Source of the DNA: Cryobacterium melibiosiphilum
Lineage (GTDB): Bacteria; Actinomycetota; Actinomycetes; Actinomycetales; Microbacteriaceae
Direction of reading: 5' to 3'
DNA: 64,000 nt
Assembly (NCBI RefSeq): GCF_003602235.1
Contig: NZ_QZVS01000080.1
Span: forward strand, 11,874 to 75,873
Shown: piece after piece, positions 15,274 to 23,313 of the stretch
Layout of the letters: each line of letters begins with the position of its first letter
Position numbering within the stretch: the stretch's first letter is position 1
The notes under the pieces: generated by a model
Database searches by the model: none
Told to the model about the DNA's origin: nothing
The model's input: the letters and a program-made list of their open reading frames with translations, nothing else
Made by a program: the position numbers and the translations under genes

Positions 15274-15921
15274 ATGACCGTTACAGAGCGCCCATCGGTG
15301 CCCGGGTACTGGTACCCCGCTTCGGTTGCCCCCACCTCGGACGCTTCAGTCCTGCCCACTGGCCTGCCCGCCGAGTCGCCCGAGGCGACCGTTCGGCCAC
15401 AAACCGACGCTGTGTCCGAAACCGCCGCCGCGGCCGAAACCGCCGTGTTGACCCCGGTGCTCGACGAGCGCGAGCGCGCGGTTGCCGTGCTCCACGCCGT
15501 GCGCCGTTTCCGCGGCTCCGACACGGCCATGCGCACGCGCACGGCGACCGAGTTGTCGGTCAACGCCACCGACCTCGCTGCCCTGCGCCACCTGGTTAAC
15601 GCCGAGCGCCTCGGCGAACAGGTCAGCCCCACCGAACTCTCAGCACATCTTGCGATCTCCTCGGCCGCCACGACCAAACTGCTCAATCGCCTCGCGCTGC
15701 TCGGCCACATCCGCCGCGAACCGCACCCGACCGACCGGCGCGCCCAGCTCATCGTCGCGACCGCCGAGGCGCACGCCGCGATTCGGCAGGTCCTCGGACA
15801 CTCCCACGCCCGCATGCTCGACGTCGTCACGGCGTTCAGCGCTGACGAGCAGCAAACGATCATCCGCTTCCTCGACGGCCTCGGCGCCGCCGTCGGTGAG
15901 AACGGCGACGCGCCCTCCTAG
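15274..15921 (+). CDS. crtR: MarR-family regulator of carotenoid synthesis, CrtR-like
   Basis: A 215-aa protein with a winged helix at about residues 95-155 (ELSAHLAISSAATTKLLNRLALLGHI, then the wing HPTDRRAQLIV). The first ~60 residues are Ala/Pro/Thr-rich and unlike the family. In Corynebacterium glutamicum the MarR-type CrtR is divergent from the crt operon, represses it and is released by GGPP. Position and family match here, so the same role is inferred. The ATG lies 6 nt after a -10 box, suggesting a leaderless mRNA and autoregulation. Confidence 0.88.
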   Translation: MTVTERPSVPGYWYPASVAPTSDASVLPTGLPAESPEATVRPQTDAVSETAAAAETAVLTPVLDERERAVAVLHAVRRFRGSDTAMRTRTATELSVNATDLAALRHLVNAERLGEQVSPTELSAHLAISSAATTKLLNRLALLGHIRREPHPTDRRAQLIVATAEAHAAIRQVLGHSHARMLDVVTAFSADEQQTIIRFLDGLGAAVGENGDAPS

Positions 15922-15938
15922 CCACGTAGGCTGACGCA

Positions 15939-16466
15939 GTGACTTCTCCCGCTGCTGACTACGTCCATTCCCTCCTGGCTTCGTACCCCGACTTTCCACA
16001 GGCCGGGATTCTCTTCCGGGACCTCAACCCGGTCTTCGCCCACGCGAAAGCGTTCCGATCGATCGTCGATGAGCTCGTTGGCACCCATGTCGGCCAGTTC
16101 GATGCCGTGGCCGGCATCGAGGCGCGTGGCTTTCTGCTGGCCGCCGCGGTCGGTTACGCTGCCGATGCCGCTGTGCTCGCCGTGCGCAAGGGCGGCAAGC
16201 TTCCCGGCCCGGTCCTGACCGAGGAATACGACCTCGAGTACGGGTCGGCGCGGCTGGAACTCGAAGTCGGTCAGCTGCCGCCGGACTCCCGCGTTCTTGT
16301 GCTGGACGACGTGCTCGCGACCGGGGGAACGATCGCGGCCACCTCACGCCTGATCGAACGCGCCGGTTACCAACTCACCGGCGTCGGGGTTGTGCTCGAG
16401 CTCACCGCCCTGCAGGGCCGCGCCCGCCTCGGCGCCGCACCAGTGCACGCGATCGTCGCCGCCTGA
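15939..16466 (+). CDS. apt: adenine phosphoribosyltransferase
   Basis: Apt converts adenine and PRPP to AMP in purine salvage. The 175-aa size is typical. The PRPP loop VLVLDDVLATGGT is at residues 119-131, and the N-terminal DFPQAGILFRDLNPVF is the APRT-specific segment. The GTG start lies 6 nt after TAGGCT (15927-15932), a leaderless-type promoter, so it may be transcribed apart from crtR although only 17 nt separate them. In many actinobacteria apt sits by relA; here that link is absent. Confidence 0.96.
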   Translation: MTSPAADYVHSLLASYPDFPQAGILFRDLNPVFAHAKAFRSIVDELVGTHVGQFDAVAGIEARGFLLAAAVGYAADAAVLAVRKGGKLPGPVLTEEYDLEYGSARLELEVGQLPPDSRVLVLDDVLATGGTIAATSRLIERAGYQLTGVGVVLELTALQGRARLGAAPVHAIVAA

Positions 16467-16533
16467 ACCGGAGCATGACGGAATCTTCAGGGTCAATGTG
16501 CATTCCGGGTGGCAGGAGAGGCATGCTTAAGTC

Positions 16534-16998
16534 ATGAGCGCGATCGGAAATACCCGGCCCAGCGGCGACGCCTGGGTGGTCGGTCCCGACGGGCGCAAAT
16601 ACTGGGGTCGCTTCGGTGCTGCTGGCCTCCTGGTCCACCATCCCGATCGTGGTGTCCTGTTGCAGCACCGGGCCCTCTGGAGTCACTTCGGTGATACCTG
16701 GGGCCTGCCGGGAGGGGCCCGCCACGAAGACGAAAGCGCCCTCGAAGCGGCCCTGCGGGAGGCCAACGAAGAGGCCGGGGTGCCGGCGCACCTGCTGCAC
16801 GTGCAGTCCACGTCGGTCTTCGACCTCGGGTTCTGGTCCTACACAACCGTCGTCGCCCTGGCCACCGAAAGTTTTGAGCCGGTGATCGGTGATGCCGAGA
16901 GCATCGCCCTGCGCTGGGTCGACCCGGCTGCGGTGGACTCCCTCTCCCTGCACCCGGGTTTCGCAGCAGCCTGGCCCGCGCTGCGCATCCGCCTCTAA
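16534..16998 (+). CDS. NUDIX hydrolase
   Basis: The 154-aa protein carries a perfect Nudix box from G61 to V83: G-x5-E-x7-RE-x2-EE-x-GV, reading GARHEDE and REANEEAGV at the ends. These residues bind the metal that hydrolyses a nucleoside diphosphate linked to another group. The substrate is unknown; the fold around RALWSHFGDTWGLPG resembles 8-oxo-dGTP or small-nucleotide pyrophosphatases. AGGAGAG lies about 13 nt upstream of the ATG, longer than ideal. The gene is convergent with ligD, ending 18 nt from it. Confidence 0.92.
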   Translation: MSAIGNTRPSGDAWVVGPDGRKYWGRFGAAGLLVHHPDRGVLLQHRALWSHFGDTWGLPGGARHEDESALEAALREANEEAGVPAHLLHVQSTSVFDLGFWSYTTVVALATESFEPVIGDAESIALRWVDPAAVDSLSLHPGFAAAWPALRIRL

Positions 16999-17016
16999 GC
17001 TGACTCTTTTGCTGGC

Positions 17017-19554
17017 CTAGTTCGCGTGAGTCGGGAGCTCCGCCCGCACGTCGGCCGGTTCCTTGTCGGTGCGCCAGCCACGCCACGACGGATGCCGCAG
17101 GCGCCCCGCCGGCGTCCACTCGCCGAATTCGACCTCGCCCACGAGAACCGGCTGCACCCAGTGCGCGTCCCGAGCGTCAAGTCGTGGCATCGTCAGAAAC
17201 GGCGACTCTGCGGCTGCAAGCGGCTCGAGCAGGGCGTGCGCCGCGGACAGGTCTCGCTCGCTGAAGCCCGTTCCGACGCGCCCGACGTAGACGAGCTCGC
17301 CCGGTCGCGCGCTCGCTCCGGGAATTCCGAGGAGCAGCGCCCCGACCGTGTTCGCACGATTGCCCGTGCCGGGGCGCCACCCGCCGATCACGACCTCCTG
17401 CATGAGGGTGTGCTTGACCTTGATCCACGAGCGGGATCTTCGCCCGGGGCTATACGCGGACGTGCGCAGTTTTGCCACGAACCCTTCGAGACCGAGCACC
17501 CGGCTCGTGCGGAGGGCGTCGGCATAGTCGCCCTCGAGTGCCGGCGGCACCTGGATCCGCGCTCCGTCGGGCGTCGTCGCGAGGAGCCCGTCGAGCACCG
17601 CGCGCCGGGCGTCATACGGCTCCGCCATAAGCGCCTGCCCGTGGCGTTCGAGCACGTCGAAGAGCAGGTAATGCACCGGAACCCGGAGCCCCGCGGCGCG
17701 CGCCTCGGCGGCACCGAGGTTCATGCGCGTTTGCAACAGTCCAAAGCTGGGCCGCCCCGACCGGTCGAGGGCGACGATCTCGCCGTCGAGCACCGCCGAA
17801 CCGACCGGCACGGTCGCCCTCAGGCCCGCCACGATCTCGGGGTACGACGCCGTCACGTCGTTGCCGTTGCGCGTCAGCAGGCGCACCCCTCCCGCGCCGT
17901 CGAGCAGGGCGATCGCCCGAATCCCGTCCCACTTCATCTCAAACGCCCACGCATCCTCGCCCAGGTCCCGCTCCGACCCGGCCGTGGCGAGCATCGGTGA
18001 CACGTAGTCCGGCAGAGTCAGTGCCGCCCCCGGCCGGGCCTCGGTCGGGTTGGCCGTGGCCGCGTTCCCCGCGCCCGACTGTGGGCCCGTCGGTTTCATC
18101 AGGTGAATGAGCCAGTTCTGGGCCGCCTTGGCGTCACCGGAGCCCGCCCCGCCTCCGGTCTGGATCAGCGCGACACGGCGCGGGCCCCCGAGGCTCCCGC
18201 CGGGTTGCCCGTGCAGGGTTGCGATCACCTCGTCGTCGCGCCATTTTTCCAGCTCGTACTCGCCGTGGTCCCAGATGAAAATCTGCCCGGCACCGTATTC
18301 GCCCGTCGGTATGGTGCCCTCGAAGGAGCCGTACTCGAGCGGATGGTCCTCGGTGTGCACCGCGAGGTGGTTGTGTGCCGAATCCGACGGCACACCCTTC
18401 GGCAACGCCCACGACACGAGCACGCCGTCGCGTTCGAATCGCAGGTCCCAGTGCAGGCGCCGGGCATGGTGCTCGTGGATCACGAACGAGGTACCGGTCG
18501 CGCTTCCGACCGGTGCGGGGGCGACGGATGCTGCGGCATCCGTCGCCGCCCCGGTCGCCGCGGGGCGCGCCGGCACGGGTTCGGGTGTGCGGTCTGCGCG
18601 GCGTTTGTCGCGATACGCCGTGAGTCGATCGTCGACGGTCGCGATCGCCTCGTCAGAGGAACCCTCCCCAGGCATGATCACGGCCAGGGGGTCGCCGAGC
18701 CGAGCGAGGCGCTCGACCACCTCGCCGAACTCCAGTTGGGCCAGGCCGGGGGAGTCCAGCTCCGCCCAGTGGCGGGGCGCTGCGACGGTCGGCCTGGCCC
18801 GCCCGCGCAGTGAGTACGGCGCGATCGTGGTCTTGGCCGCGCTGTTCTGGCTCCAGTCCACGAACACCTTGCCGGGGCGCAGGGCCTTGCTCATGCCGCT
18901 GACGACCCGGTCGGGATGATCGACCTCGAGGGCCCGGGCCAGTTCGTGGGCGACGAGCACGACCTGCTCCGCCGAATACCGTCCGTCGAGCGGTGCATAC
19001 AGGTGGATGCCCTTGCTGCCGCTCGTGACGGGCATCGGTTCGAGGCCCGCTCCCTGCAGTATCGTTCGCGCGAACCGGGCGATCTCGGCGCAGTCGGCCA
19101 GGCCGACTCCCGGCCCGGGATCGAGATCCAGCACGAGCCGGTCGGGATTTCGGGCTTCACCGCCGGGTGCGAACTGCCACTGCGGCACATGGATTTCGAG
19201 GGCGCTCAGCTGCGCGAGCCAGGTGAGGGTGGCGAGATCGTTCACCAGGGGGTAGACGCTGATCCGGTCGGTGTGCTGGATCGGCAGGCGGCGTACCCAG
19301 TCCGGTGCGCCCTCCTCGAGATTCTTCTGAAAGAACACGGCACCGGGCTCATCGGTGGAGCCCACACCGTGCACCCAGCGTTTGCGGGTGGCCGGTCTGT
19401 TCGCGGTGTAGCGGATGAGCGCGGGCGCGACGTTGGCGTAGTACGCGAGCACCTCAGCCTTGGTCGTGCCGGTCTCGGGGTACATCACCTTGTCGAGGTG
19501 GGTGAGCGTGATGCGGTGTCCGTTCACGGTCACCACCTGGCGGGCATCGGTCAT
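17017..19554 (-). CDS. ligD: multifunctional NHEJ DNA ligase LigD (polymerase, phosphoesterase, ligase)
   Basis: LigD repairs double-strand breaks together with Ku. The 845-aa protein has three modules in the mycobacterial order: an N-terminal primase-type polymerase (about 1-295; DLDPGPGVG contains metal-binding Asp residues), a phosphoesterase (about 335-490; HEHHARRLHWDLR and SFEGTIPTGEYGAG), and an ATP-dependent ligase (about 515-845) with the nucleotidyl-transfer motif EMKWDGIR, Lys 541. The ATG at 19554 is chosen because upstream sequence is the divergent ku promoter. An Ala/Pro-rich linker joins polymerase and phosphoesterase. Confidence 0.96.
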   Translation of the reverse strand: MTDARQVVTVNGHRITLTHLDKVMYPETGTTKAEVLAYYANVAPALIRYTANRPATRKRWVHGVGSTDEPGAVFFQKNLEEGAPDWVRRLPIQHTDRISVYPLVNDLATLTWLAQLSALEIHVPQWQFAPGGEARNPDRLVLDLDPGPGVGLADCAEIARFARTILQGAGLEPMPVTSGSKGIHLYAPLDGRYSAEQVVLVAHELARALEVDHPDRVVSGMSKALRPGKVFVDWSQNSAAKTTIAPYSLRGRARPTVAAPRHWAELDSPGLAQLEFGEVVERLARLGDPLAVIMPGEGSSDEAIATVDDRLTAYRDKRRADRTPEPVPARPAATGAATDAAASVAPAPVGSATGTSFVIHEHHARRLHWDLRFERDGVLVSWALPKGVPSDSAHNHLAVHTEDHPLEYGSFEGTIPTGEYGAGQIFIWDHGEYELEKWRDDEVIATLHGQPGGSLGGPRRVALIQTGGGAGSGDAKAAQNWLIHLMKPTGPQSGAGNAATANPTEARPGAALTLPDYVSPMLATAGSERDLGEDAWAFEMKWDGIRAIALLDGAGGVRLLTRNGNDVTASYPEIVAGLRATVPVGSAVLDGEIVALDRSGRPSFGLLQTRMNLGAAEARAAGLRVPVHYLLFDVLERHGQALMAEPYDARRAVLDGLLATTPDGARIQVPPALEGDYADALRTSRVLGLEGFVAKLRTSAYSPGRRSRSWIKVKHTLMQEVVIGGWRPGTGNRANTVGALLLGIPGASARPGELVYVGRVGTGFSERDLSAAHALLEPLAAAESPFLTMPRLDARDAHWVQPVLVGEVEFGEWTPAGRLRHPSWRGWRTDKEPADVRAELPTHAN

Positions 19555-19590
19555 GCGCCCAGCATGCCCCGAGGTCGCCCGCCCGACCAG

Positions 19591-19629
19591 ACCGTGCATC
19601 CAGACCGTGCATCCAGACCGTGCGCCCAG
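19591..19629. repeat. 13-bp tandem repeat in the ligD-ku intergenic region
   Basis: ACCGTGCATCCAG occurs twice exactly (19591-19603, 19604-19616) and once with two changes (19617-19629). Because 13 is not a multiple of 3 and the region separates divergent starts, it is noncoding. It fills about a third of the 129-bp space that must hold both promoters. Confidence 0.9.
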
Positions 19630-19683
19630 ACCGAAGATCAACCCCGGGTAGCCGCGAACGCACGGCGGGTGTGTACTGTCTGC

Positions 19684-20571
19684 ATGAGATCGATCTGGAA
19701 AGGCGCGATCACCTTCGGGCTCGTCAACGTTCCCGTCAAGGTCTACAGCGCCACCGAAGACCACGACATCTCGCTGCACCAGGTTCACGACACGGATGGC
19801 GGCCGCATCCGCTATCAGCGCCGCTGCGAGGTGTGCGGCCGCGTCGTCGACTACGCCCACATCACCCGGGCCTACGACGACGGCGACAAAACGGTGATCC
19901 TCACCGACACCGAACTCAAATCCTTGCCCGAGGAACGCAGCCGCGAGATCGACGTGGTCGAGTTCGTGCCCAACGAGCAACTCGACCCGATCATGTTCGA
20001 ACGCAGCTACTTCCTGGAACCCGACGGCAAATCCGCCAAGGCTTACGTTCTGCTGCGGCGAACCCTCGAGTCCACCGAGCGCACCGCGATCGTGCGCTTC
20101 GCACTGCGCCAAAAGACCCGGCTCGGCGCGCTGCGGGTGCGCGGCGACGTGCTGATGCTGCAGGGGCTGCTCTGGAACGACGAAGTACGCGAGGCGAAAT
20201 TCCCGGCGCTCGGCGAACGGGTGCGCATCTCCGATCGGGAGCTCGAGCTCTCGGCGACCCTCGTCGATTCGTTTGCGGCGGATTTCGCCCCCGAGAATTT
20301 CACCGACGATTACCAGGCCCAGCTGAACGCGCTCATCCAGGCCAAGCTCGAGCGCGGCGACTCGGTCGACACCGACGAGACCTTCGGACGCCTGCCGGGT
20401 GACGGTGACGGCGATGACGACGCGACGGGTGGCGGTGAGGTGCTCGACCTGATGGAGGCCCTGCGCCGCAGCGTCGAGAACAACCGCGCTGAAACCAACC
20501 GCGCTGAAACCAACGGCGCTGAAACCAACCGGAGTGAACAAACCGGGGCCAGCGGCAGGGGTCGCGGCTGA
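19684..20571 (+). CDS. ku: bacterial Ku, DNA-end-binding protein for NHEJ
   Basis: Ku homodimers bind broken DNA ends and recruit LigD. The N-terminus MRSIWKGAITFGLVNVPVKVY is the hallmark of bacterial Ku, and the Ku core extends to about residue 245. At 295 aa it has a C-terminal tail with three 15-bp tandem repeats (20482-20526 plus a decayed fourth), giving NRAET-type pentapeptides and ending in GRGRG; such tails often modulate DNA threading. ATG 19684 is chosen by homology; TACTGT lies 4 nt upstream. It is divergent from ligD, so the two-gene system is complete. Confidence 0.97.
   Translation: MRSIWKGAITFGLVNVPVKVYSATEDHDISLHQVHDTDGGRIRYQRRCEVCGRVVDYAHITRAYDDGDKTVILTDTELKSLPEERSREIDVVEFVPNEQLDPIMFERSYFLEPDGKSAKAYVLLRRTLESTERTAIVRFALRQKTRLGALRVRGDVLMLQGLLWNDEVREAKFPALGERVRISDRELELSATLVDSFAADFAPENFTDDYQAQLNALIQAKLERGDSVDTDETFGRLPGDGDGDDDATGGGEVLDLMEALRRSVENNRAETNRAETNGAETNRSEQTGASGRGRG
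20482..20541 (+). repeat. 15-bp in-frame tandem repeat in the ku 3' end
   Basis: Units AACCGCGCTGAAACC at 20482-20496 and 20497-20511, AACGGCGCTGAAACC at 20512-20526, and a degenerate unit after that. Each encodes N-R/G-A-E-T. Copy number can change without a frameshift. Confidence 0.9.
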
Positions 20572-20597
20572 TCCGTGGGCTGCAGCGGTCGCCCCGG

Positions 20598-20603
20598 TAG
20601 ACT
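20598..20603 (+). promoter_or_regulatory. leaderless-type -10 box of pgsA
   Basis: TAGACT is followed by exactly 6 nt and then the GTG start of pgsA, so the transcript should begin at or next to the start codon. No clear -35 is visible. Confidence 0.55.
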
Positions 20604-20609
20604 CGGCCT

Positions 20610-21272
20610 GTGACCAGCACACCGAGCGGATCCGCGGGGTCGCGTCCCGTCCGCCCGCACCCCACCGGCACCAGCCCGGTCAGTTCCCGGGTCTGGACTG
20701 TGCCCAACGTGCTGAGCCTGCTGCGGCTGCTCCTGGTGCCGGTTTTCCTGTACCTTCTGGCGGAGGGCCACGACGCGGGAGCGCTGCTCGTTCTCGCGTT
20801 CTCCAGCGCCACCGATTTTCTCGACGGATACATCGCTCGGCGCTTCAATCAGATCACCCGGCTCGGCCAGCTCCTCGACCCCGCCGCCGACCGGCTCTAC
20901 ATCTTCGCGGCCCTCATCGGGCTCGCCCTGCGTGACCTGGTTCCGTGGTGGCTGGTCGCAGTGGTGGTCGGGCGCGACGTCTTCATGCTCGTCGTCGGGG
21001 TGGTGCTGGCCAACTACGGCTTTGGGCCGCTTCCGGTGCACCTGCTCGGAAAAATAGCCACGTTCTGCTTGTTTTATGCGCTGCCAGTGATCATGCTGGG
21101 GCAAGCCTTTCCAGAGTTGGCGTGGTGGTCCGGGCCGGTCGGCTGGGCCTTCGGACTCTGGGGAGCGTTCCTCTACTGGTGGGCCGGCATCATCTACCTC
21201 ATCGAAACAGTGCGCGTAACTCGCATTCCCCGGGTTCGAGCACCCTCTCCATCCGATACGCTTGAACGATAG
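20610..21272 (+). CDS. pgsA: CDP-alcohol phosphatidyltransferase (PgsA/cardiolipin-synthase type)
   Basis: The enzyme transfers a phosphatidyl group from CDP-diacylglycerol to an alcohol, most likely glycerol-3-phosphate or phosphatidylglycerol, in the membrane. The 220-aa protein carries the full family motif D69-x2-DG-x2-AR-x8-G-x3-D-x3-D94, and 5-6 hydrophobic helices follow. The first ~30 residues are disordered. In Mycobacterium the related pgsA2 precedes gcvH, garA and the Rv1828 regulator; here the same order appears without gcvH. It cannot be decided from sequence whether it makes PG-phosphate or cardiolipin. Confidence 0.88.
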   Translation: MTSTPSGSAGSRPVRPHPTGTSPVSSRVWTVPNVLSLLRLLLVPVFLYLLAEGHDAGALLVLAFSSATDFLDGYIARRFNQITRLGQLLDPAADRLYIFAALIGLALRDLVPWWLVAVVVGRDVFMLVVGVVLANYGFGPLPVHLLGKIATFCLFYALPVIMLGQAFPELAWWSGPVGWAFGLWGAFLYWWAGIIYLIETVRVTRIPRVRAPSPSDTLER

Positions 21273-21282
21273 GAGGTGCACG

Positions 21283-21801
21283 GTGGTCGATTTCGACAGC
21301 ACAAACAAGTCCGAGGACCCGAAAGAGGCTCACGTGACGCCCGCAGACTCGGTTTCTCAGAGCCCGATGACAGACTCAACGATGACGTTCGGTCACGAAT
21401 TCGCGGCGCAACTCGCCGCACTCGACGGCGACGTATCGGTCGAGGAACAGGCGGCGATCGCGGCACTGCCGTCCGGTTCGGCTCTGCTCGTCGTCCGTCG
21501 CGGACCCAATACGGGCGCACGATTTCTGTTGGACGCCGACGTGACGAGCGTGGGACGCCACCCGAACGCTGATATTTTTCTCGATGACGTGACCGTGTCC
21601 CGTCGTCACGCCGAATTCCTGCGCACCGGTACGCGTTTTGGGGTCAAAGACCTCGGGTCGTTGAACGGCACGTACTTCGACGGAAACCGCATCGACACCG
21701 CGCAGCTGAGTGACGGTGCCGAAGTTCAGGTCGGCAAGTTCCGCCTCACGTTTTACGCGTCGCGCCTTGACCTCGCGCACGCCGCCGCAGCGAGCGACTA
21801 A
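21283..21801 (+). CDS. garA: FHA-domain regulator of glutamate metabolism, GarA/OdhI
   Basis: GarA/OdhI binds and inhibits 2-oxoglutarate dehydrogenase and, in mycobacteria, controls glutamate enzymes; phosphorylation by Ser/Thr kinases switches it off. Of 172 aa, residues 65-160 form the FHA domain with phosphothreonine-binding GR (91-92), SRRH (106-109) and NG (128-129). The N-terminal DSTMTF (31-36) carries the likely phospho-Thr, as the TT pair does in GarA. The GTG at 21283 is chosen since AGGAGG lies 6 nt upstream. A likely kinase is PknL in this window or PknB elsewhere. Confidence 0.9.
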   Translation: MVDFDSTNKSEDPKEAHVTPADSVSQSPMTDSTMTFGHEFAAQLAALDGDVSVEEQAAIAALPSGSALLVVRRGPNTGARFLLDADVTSVGRHPNADIFLDDVTVSRRHAEFLRTGTRFGVKDLGSLNGTYFDGNRIDTAQLSDGAEVQVGKFRLTFYASRLDLAHAAAASD

Positions 21802-22499
21802 TGGCGGCATCCTCCGCCCGGGCGTTGGCCTCGGGCGCGGCGCCTCTCCTCAGCATCGGCCAGGTTCTCGCGCGCCTGACGCCGGATTTTCCCGATCTCA
21901 CACCGTCGAAGCTCCGGTTTCTCGAAGAGCAGGGACTGGTCTCCCCGGCACGCACCGAATCGGGATATCGAAAGTTCGCCGCCGGTGACCTCGAGCGCCT
22001 GCGCCTGATCCTATCCATGCAGCGCGACCACTACCTGCCGCTCAAGGTGATCCGGGCGTACCTGGACGACCTCGACGCCGGGCTGTCACCCACGCTGCCC
22101 GGTGGCGCGACTCCGGGACTCACCATGCTCTCCGCCGCGCGGCGACTGAGCCGTGACGAGCTGATTCGTGACGCCGGGGCATCCGCTGCCCTGATGCACG
22201 ACGCTGTATCGGCCTCGATCATCCTGCCCGCCGACTACTACGGCGAGAATGTCCTGCTGGTGTTGCGCGCCCTCGTCGAGTTGCAGCGCAGCGGTATCGA
22301 ACCGCGCCACCTCCGCGGGTTCCGCGGGGCCGCCGAACGCGAACTCGGCCTGATCGAGAGCGCCCTCGTGCCGCAGGCGCGCCGCAAAGACGCCTCCAGC
22401 CGGGCGAAAGCCTCGGAAATGGCCGTCGAAATCGCCGGCCAGCTCGAGGTTGTGCGCAGCAGCCTCATTCGATCTGCCCTCGGCCGCTTGACCAAGTAG
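21801..22499 (+). CDS. ftsR: MerR-family regulator FtsR-like (Rv1828 family)
   Basis: A 232-aa protein with a MerR winged helix at about residues 16-70 (LLSIGQVLARLTPDFPDLTPSKLRFLEEQGL, shown in part, then RTESGYRKF). In Corynebacterium glutamicum the orthologue FtsR activates ftsZ; the mycobacterial one is Rv1828. The start codon overlaps the garA stop by one base (TAATG), so the two are coupled, as in those genomes. Here ftsZ lies 34 kb downstream, and direct control of it is inferred, not seen. Confidence 0.88.
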   Translation: MAASSARALASGAAPLLSIGQVLARLTPDFPDLTPSKLRFLEEQGLVSPARTESGYRKFAAGDLERLRLILSMQRDHYLPLKVIRAYLDDLDAGLSPTLPGGATPGLTMLSAARRLSRDELIRDAGASAALMHDAVSASIILPADYYGENVLLVLRALVELQRSGIEPRHLRGFRGAAERELGLIESALVPQARRKDASSRAKASEMAVEIAGQLEVVRSSLIRSALGRLTK

Positions 22500-22655
22500 G
22501 TCGTACACTGGAGGATGCCGTGGTGCGCCCACCCCAAGCCGATGTGCCTCGACACGATTTTGGTCAAGCGGATGTCCCGGGTCGAAGCCACCCGCATCGA
22601 TAGCGTTGTCCAAGCACCACACACCTGCTTGTGAACATCTCCGGAGGGAGGCATC

Positions 22656-23207
22656 ATGACTGACGTAAACCCGCAAGACGATGCCGACCGTTACGGCATG
22701 GACGTTCTCTTCACCGACGGCATGCCCGAACTGGATGCCCAGGCAGGCTACCGCGGTGCCGTCGCCGCCCGCGCCGCCGGCATCAGCTACCGCCAGCTGG
22801 ACTACTGGGCGCGCACCGCTCTCGTCGAGCCCACTGTGCGCGGGGCCACCGGGTCCGGCACCCAGCGGCTCTACGGCTTCCGTGACATTCTCGTTCTCAA
22901 GCTCGTCAAGCGCCTGCTCGACACGGGCATCTCCCTGCAGCAGATCCGCACCGCGGTCAACCAGCTGCGCGAGTCCGGCGTCAGCGACCTCGCCCAGACC
23001 ACGCTCATGAGCGACGGCGCCAGCGTCTACCTGTGCACGAGCAACGATGAGGTCATCGACCTCGTCAGCCGCGGCCAAGGCGTGTTCGGCATTGCCGTGG
23101 GCAAGGTGCTGCGCGAGGTCGAGACGAGCCTGGTCGAACTCGACCTGCAGCTCGCCGACCCCGATGATGAGCTCGCCCAGCGTCGCACGACCCGCAAAAT
23201 CTCCTAA
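22656..23207 (+). CDS. MerR-family transcriptional regulator (Rv1830-like)
   Basis: A 183-aa MerR-type protein with the DNA-binding part at about residues 38-110 (AGISYRQLDYWARTALVEP, then RLYGFRDILVLKLVKRLLD). The orthologous Rv1830 stands in the same order after garA-Rv1828 in mycobacteria, where a bifunctional nuclease gene sits between; it is missing here. GGAGGGAGG precedes the ATG by 5 nt. It has its own 156-bp upstream region, in which I see no clear promoter. Targets are unknown. Confidence 0.88.
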   Translation: MTDVNPQDDADRYGMDVLFTDGMPELDAQAGYRGAVAARAAGISYRQLDYWARTALVEPTVRGATGSGTQRLYGFRDILVLKLVKRLLDTGISLQQIRTAVNQLRESGVSDLAQTTLMSDGASVYLCTSNDEVIDLVSRGQGVFGIAVGKVLREVETSLVELDLQLADPDDELAQRRTTRKIS

Positions 23208-23236
23208 CCGCACCGACTATGCCGTGAAAGCGGCTG

Positions 23237-23269
23237 AATCGTCGGCGTGAGTAGATCACACCGACGATT
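23237..23269. terminator. hairpin between convergent merR and parA-like genes
   Basis: AATCGTCGGCGTGA (23237-23250) pairs with TCACACCGACGATT (23256-23269) with one mismatch and a 5-nt loop. There is no T-tract. The position between convergent genes supports a bidirectional terminator. Confidence 0.6.
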
Positions 23270-23313
23270 GACGCGCTGTCACGAGCCGCGGCCGGCGGCG
23301 GATACGCGCGAGG

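Noticed and set aside
19555..20622. N-terminal extension of ligD to 1201 residues
   Set aside because: It would run antisense through all of ku and the divergent promoter; the LigD polymerase domain begins at ATG 19554.
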